DNA from: Sipunculus nudus
Lineage: Eukaryota; Annelida; Sipuncula; Golfingiida; Sipunculidae
Length of the DNA stretch: 64,000 nucleotides
Direction of reading: 5' to 3'
NCBI GenBank assembly: GCA_026874595.1
Contig: CM049307.1
Location: 46,497,678 to 46,561,677 of the forward strand
Shown: piece after piece, positions 61,401 to 64,000 of the stretch
Position numbering within the stretch: the stretch's first letter is position 1
Layout of the letters: each line of letters begins with the position of its first letter
Program-made: the position numbers and the translations under genes
Notes under the pieces: model-generated
The model's database searches: none
What the model was told of the DNA's origin: nothing
The model's input: only the letters and a program-made list of their open reading frames with translations

Positions 61401-64000
61401 ATCTGACATGTCCGGAAAAGTGTTACCTGTAGCTATTCCCTTATGATACTTTGAGAAACACCGGGGTAGCTTTACTGAGTTTCTTTAATTATCTACAATA
61501 ACAGATGACATAAATGAAATATGAAAATAATACTTTAATATGATAACATTTTATTTGCAGATATTAGCAATATATTTGAGGTAACCATAAGAAATTATCA
61601 AATGTAATTACAGACAATATTACTAGTCAATAATCTGAAATAAGGAAATAAGAAAGTGTGCTATTTACTGAAACTGATGATCTTTTTCTGATTACTGCAG
61701 CCTGCAGGAGGTGACACAAGTGCAATGATATGGAAAACAAGGGCACTGCAAAGCAGAGCTTCCCCTCGCACGGGGCATAATTAGAATGGGTGTATGACAC
61801 AGTGTGAAAATGAGGAAGGCAACTCCCTGGCCTTGAGCCTTGCTCCTGTGACCTAAAAGTAAATAGGGTTCTTCATCCATGGGTGGGTGAGCCATATGAG
61901 CAATATGACACTGACAGGTGTTGGTCAAACATCTTGGCCTTAAATGGGTCCACAAGCTTTTTCAAGAAGTGAGCACCGTGGCCGTGACCTTTCAGCCCTT
62001 GACCTCAAATCAATAGGGTTCTTCATCCATGGGTGGATGAGCCATATTTGCAAGATGAAAGGTTTTGATGAAAAAGTTTGGCTTTAAATGAGTCCACAAG
62101 CTTTTTCAAGAAGAGCCATGACCCCTGACCCTGTGACCTCAAAATTGATAGAGTTTTTCATCCATAGGTGGATGAGCCATATTTGCAAGATGAAAGGTTT
62201 TGGTCAAACAGTTTGGCTTTAAATGGGTCCATAAACTTTTTCAAGATGTGGGCCCTATGGCTTTGCCCTTTGACCCTGTGACCTCAAAATCGAGAGGGTT
62301 CTTCATCTATGAGTGGGTGAGCCATATGTGCAAGATGAAAGGATTTGGTCAAACGGTTTGGCTTGAAATCGATCCACAAGCCAATTCCGGATGGATCGAC
62401 AGATGGACGGACGGACACACGAACGGAGGAGTTACTCTAATCCTTTAGCAACTTCGTTGTGAGGGGATAATAAGTCTCCCTCTATTCTATGCAGCTGTTA
62501 ATTGTCCAAAGACTCTTAAATTCACAATATGGTTTTAAAAATCACTACGGAGGCAAAAATGGTTCTGTTCAATTATATTTTTAGCAAAGAATTAATAATT
62601 TATTTACAAAAAATAACTGAATAGCATGAAAAATAAAATGTTTGAGTTTCAAACTCAAATCACTACAGTTTTGTAAGGAATATGAAGATACATCCAACAC
62701 CATTACAGTTATAAACAACAGCCATGACTAAAACACCACAAATCAATATTTATACCAGTATTGGTAAAAAGATGATTTACTTTATTATTTACAACTGCTG
62801 CTAGGAAGCCCCTGTCTGCTGACAGAGCTGCTGCTATGTGCCATATTATGTTGTCATCTTTCTTAAGCATCCCTTCACTCAGTGAGTCACTGGGATTGTC
62901 CATTGTTGAAATGCTGCCATCTTCACCCAGGATCACTATCCAAAGGTTCCCCACAGGGACAAGTCTGTGAATTTTTTTGCCAATCTGAAAATAAATAAAG
63001 AAAAGCATTTTGAACAAAATGACAAAGGACCAGAGAAGACCGATCCTTACTTGTAACAGTCAGTATGCTTATCCTTCCCTTTGTAGCAGATTCTTACTAA
63101 TCTAAATGAGAGGTATTCACTATCTTCAAGTTATTTACCATTATTTACCAGCAAAAAGAGATCTAAATATACATAATATACATATCTAAACAAGTATACA
63201 TGCATTTTCTTCACACAGTGCTTTATCAAAATCACAATTCTAAAGCACATTTTGTTTCGACTTGGGTTTCCCAGGTTCAACCAGATGAGGGCATGAAGAA
63301 ATACTGAGCAGATGTAGTTGCTAATGTTATATTAAAGCTGGATTTATAACACACATTTTGCAACTGGATGAACTGACCATCTGACCTTGTTGCAAATATG
63401 CCGCATCCAATTTTCCATGTTAAGTGGAAGATTTCATCAATGAAAAGTAGATTTTAAAAGCCAAATAAACATCAGTGTCTGGCAATAGTGAGTCTTTTAG
63501 CCAAGAAAGACTGCTTTGTTTGTGTAGCTTCAGGAATTGGTAAATAACTATGTTTGAGGCAGGTCTCACAAAACAATCGGCTGTCCATGCATACTGTCAA
63601 ATCAGTGGCTGTAAGTTAAATTATACTGTTTTTCAGTAGAGGCCAGTCCACCAGCTGGTGCCTAAATTCAACATTAGTGATCATCAAAGACCTGAAAGCA
63701 TCTGCTGCAAAACTTTGTAAAATGTTTTGGATTGCTGCTACCTCAAGAGCCAGAATACCTATGCCCAAGCTTTCCAGGATATGATTAAATATTCTAGTGG
63801 AGGAAATTTTAAATAAGATTGCTGAATGAAACTGCTGTTCACTTACTCTTCACTACAGACCAAGAGTGTCAAAGAATGCTTATTATCTCTAATTCATTTT
63901 AAATTCTTTAATATTACTAGTAGTGGACATTCATTAAGATAATCATAAATTTGCTTACCACAATTTTCTTTCTTTTGTCAATATATGTGTCTTCTTTGGT
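52464..64000 (-). CDS. NOL11: NOL11 (nucleolar protein 11), 14 exons, 5' end beyond window
   Basis: Exons (minus): 64000-63959 (cut by the edge), 62984-62781, 61371-61215, 60223-60059, 59192-59110, 58569-58411, 57549-57490, 57073-56898, 56372-56247, 55947-55858, 54842-54764, 54361-54287, 53174-53067, 52577-52464. Phases agree throughout and give 545 residues plus stop; human NOL11 is 719 aa, so about 110 N-terminal residues are missing. I recognise the C-terminus by recall: VDWMNMLLDAHFTQLL (human MDWICLLLDANFTVVV) and NVGLYCIETLHL (human NRGLYSIEVLEL). CPLGPKKAAC and NQVLSLSFNEAF align with human CPVVQKRAAL and NAILHSAYSETF, and LKYLSFLL with LKYLYFLYL. NOL11 is a subunit of the t-UTP part of the small-subunit processome, needed for rDNA transcription and 18S pre-rRNA processing; its N-terminal half is beta-propeller-like and its C-terminal half helical. 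The intron after 55858 is U12-type. Confidence 0.95.
55018..55087 (-). mobile_element. tRNA-like SINE head, antisense
   Basis: The reverse complement has a box-A-like TGGCAAAGCTGCTGG and a box-B-like GGTTCTAATCC set in a 5-bp T-arm (ATGGG/CCCAT). Other arms do not fold as a functional tRNA, so it is a tRNA-derived SINE head. It abuts the next SINE in opposite orientation. Confidence 0.5.
55117..55320 (+). mobile_element. tRNA-derived SINE, copy 2, inside the NOL11 U12 intron
   Basis: Same body and tail as 21553-21770: CAGGTTCAATCCTGG box B region, GGTTTCCTCCACCTCCACAG, GCCATGGAGAGTGCT and the tail ATGTAAAATAAATAA. Confidence 0.7.
58030..58377 (+). repeat. Interspersed repeat family D, copy 2 (NOL11 intron)
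   Basis: Opens CCTCCACCAGGAGAG and closes ATTCCTTAGAATGCAGATTT. It shares ordered blocks (CATCCCTGTT, GGATCTGG, GATTCAGGAA, CATCAAGGAATATT, CTGGGAATATGGG, GGGAGCATCC, AATAGGGACC) with copy 3. Confidence 0.75.
60356..60658 (+). repeat. Interspersed repeat family D, copy 3 (NOL11 intron)
   Basis: Same orientation and block order as copy 2: CCTCCCCCAGGAGGG at the start, ATTCCTTATAATGCAGATAT near the end. The two copies lie in different introns of NOL11. Confidence 0.75.
61740..62452 (+). repeat. TGACCT-rich tandem repeat (NOL11 intron)
   Basis: About four units of 133-150 bp. Each has CTGTGACCTCAAAATNNAT, GGGTTCTTCATCCATGGGTG, GAGCCATATTTGCAAGATGA and GGTCAAACRGTTTGGC, ending with a GGACGGACGGACAC tail at about 62406. 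Each unit boundary carries two or three TGACCT/TGACCC motifs. Same family as 20018-20340. Confidence 0.8.

Overview
This window reads as animal nuclear DNA. It is AT-rich, has small exons in long introns with consensus GT-AG splice sites, and is crowded with short non-autonomous transposons, tandem arrays and poly(G)/poly(C) runs. Gene content plus the repeat style (GACGGACGGAC-type tails, TGACCT-rich arrays) suggest a lophotrochozoan, most likely a bivalve or other mollusc; that assignment is inference. Gene calls below come from exon-by-exon translation, phase-consistent splicing and recalled protein families, not from database searches.

Four host protein-coding genes are supported. (1) ARL6IP1, plus strand, 507-5177: four C-terminal exons of an ER-membrane-shaping, reticulon-like protein; the 5' part lies left of the window. 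(2) A single-exon GT31 beta-1,3-glycosyltransferase, minus strand, 17507-19375, with a long Ser/Thr/Glu-rich stem. (3) A complete 11-exon monoamine-oxidase-like flavoprotein, minus strand, 34890-48315, 534 aa, in which the flavin-linking cysteine and both aromatic-cage tyrosines are replaced. (4) NOL11, minus strand, 52464 to the right edge: 14 exons (the first cut by the edge), one intron of which has textbook U12 (minor spliceosome) signals. The genes look independent, with no operon-like arrangement; the MAO-like gene and NOL11 lie head-to-tail.

The rest is mostly repeat. The most distinctive feature is a family of TA-flanked elements (3362-4870, 14421-15085 and 30822-33129, with a relative at about 13440-14400). 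They have 8-bp terminal inverted repeats, a hairpin at one end and an internal ~277-bp tandem unit carrying two copies of the palindrome GGTGGCGCCACC at alternating spacings of about 150 and 127 bp. One copy is interrupted by a 629-bp hAT-type element with perfect 8-bp target duplications and subterminal arrays of AAATGC hexamers, about 19 of which form ATGCAAAT octamers. Also present: a 370-bp Helitron-like element in a MAO intron, a second short hAT-like element with symmetric poly(C), a 44-bp-stem fold-back element, tRNA-derived SINEs, several >1-kb tandemly built repeats, a possible fossil LTR, and a 168-bp tandem duplication of the 3' part of a MAO exon whose extra copy still encodes cysteine where the exon has glycine.

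Regions 8562-13435, 15723-17506, 24172-27600, 29492-30821, 33130-34813 and most of 48973-52310 show no gene that I can support.
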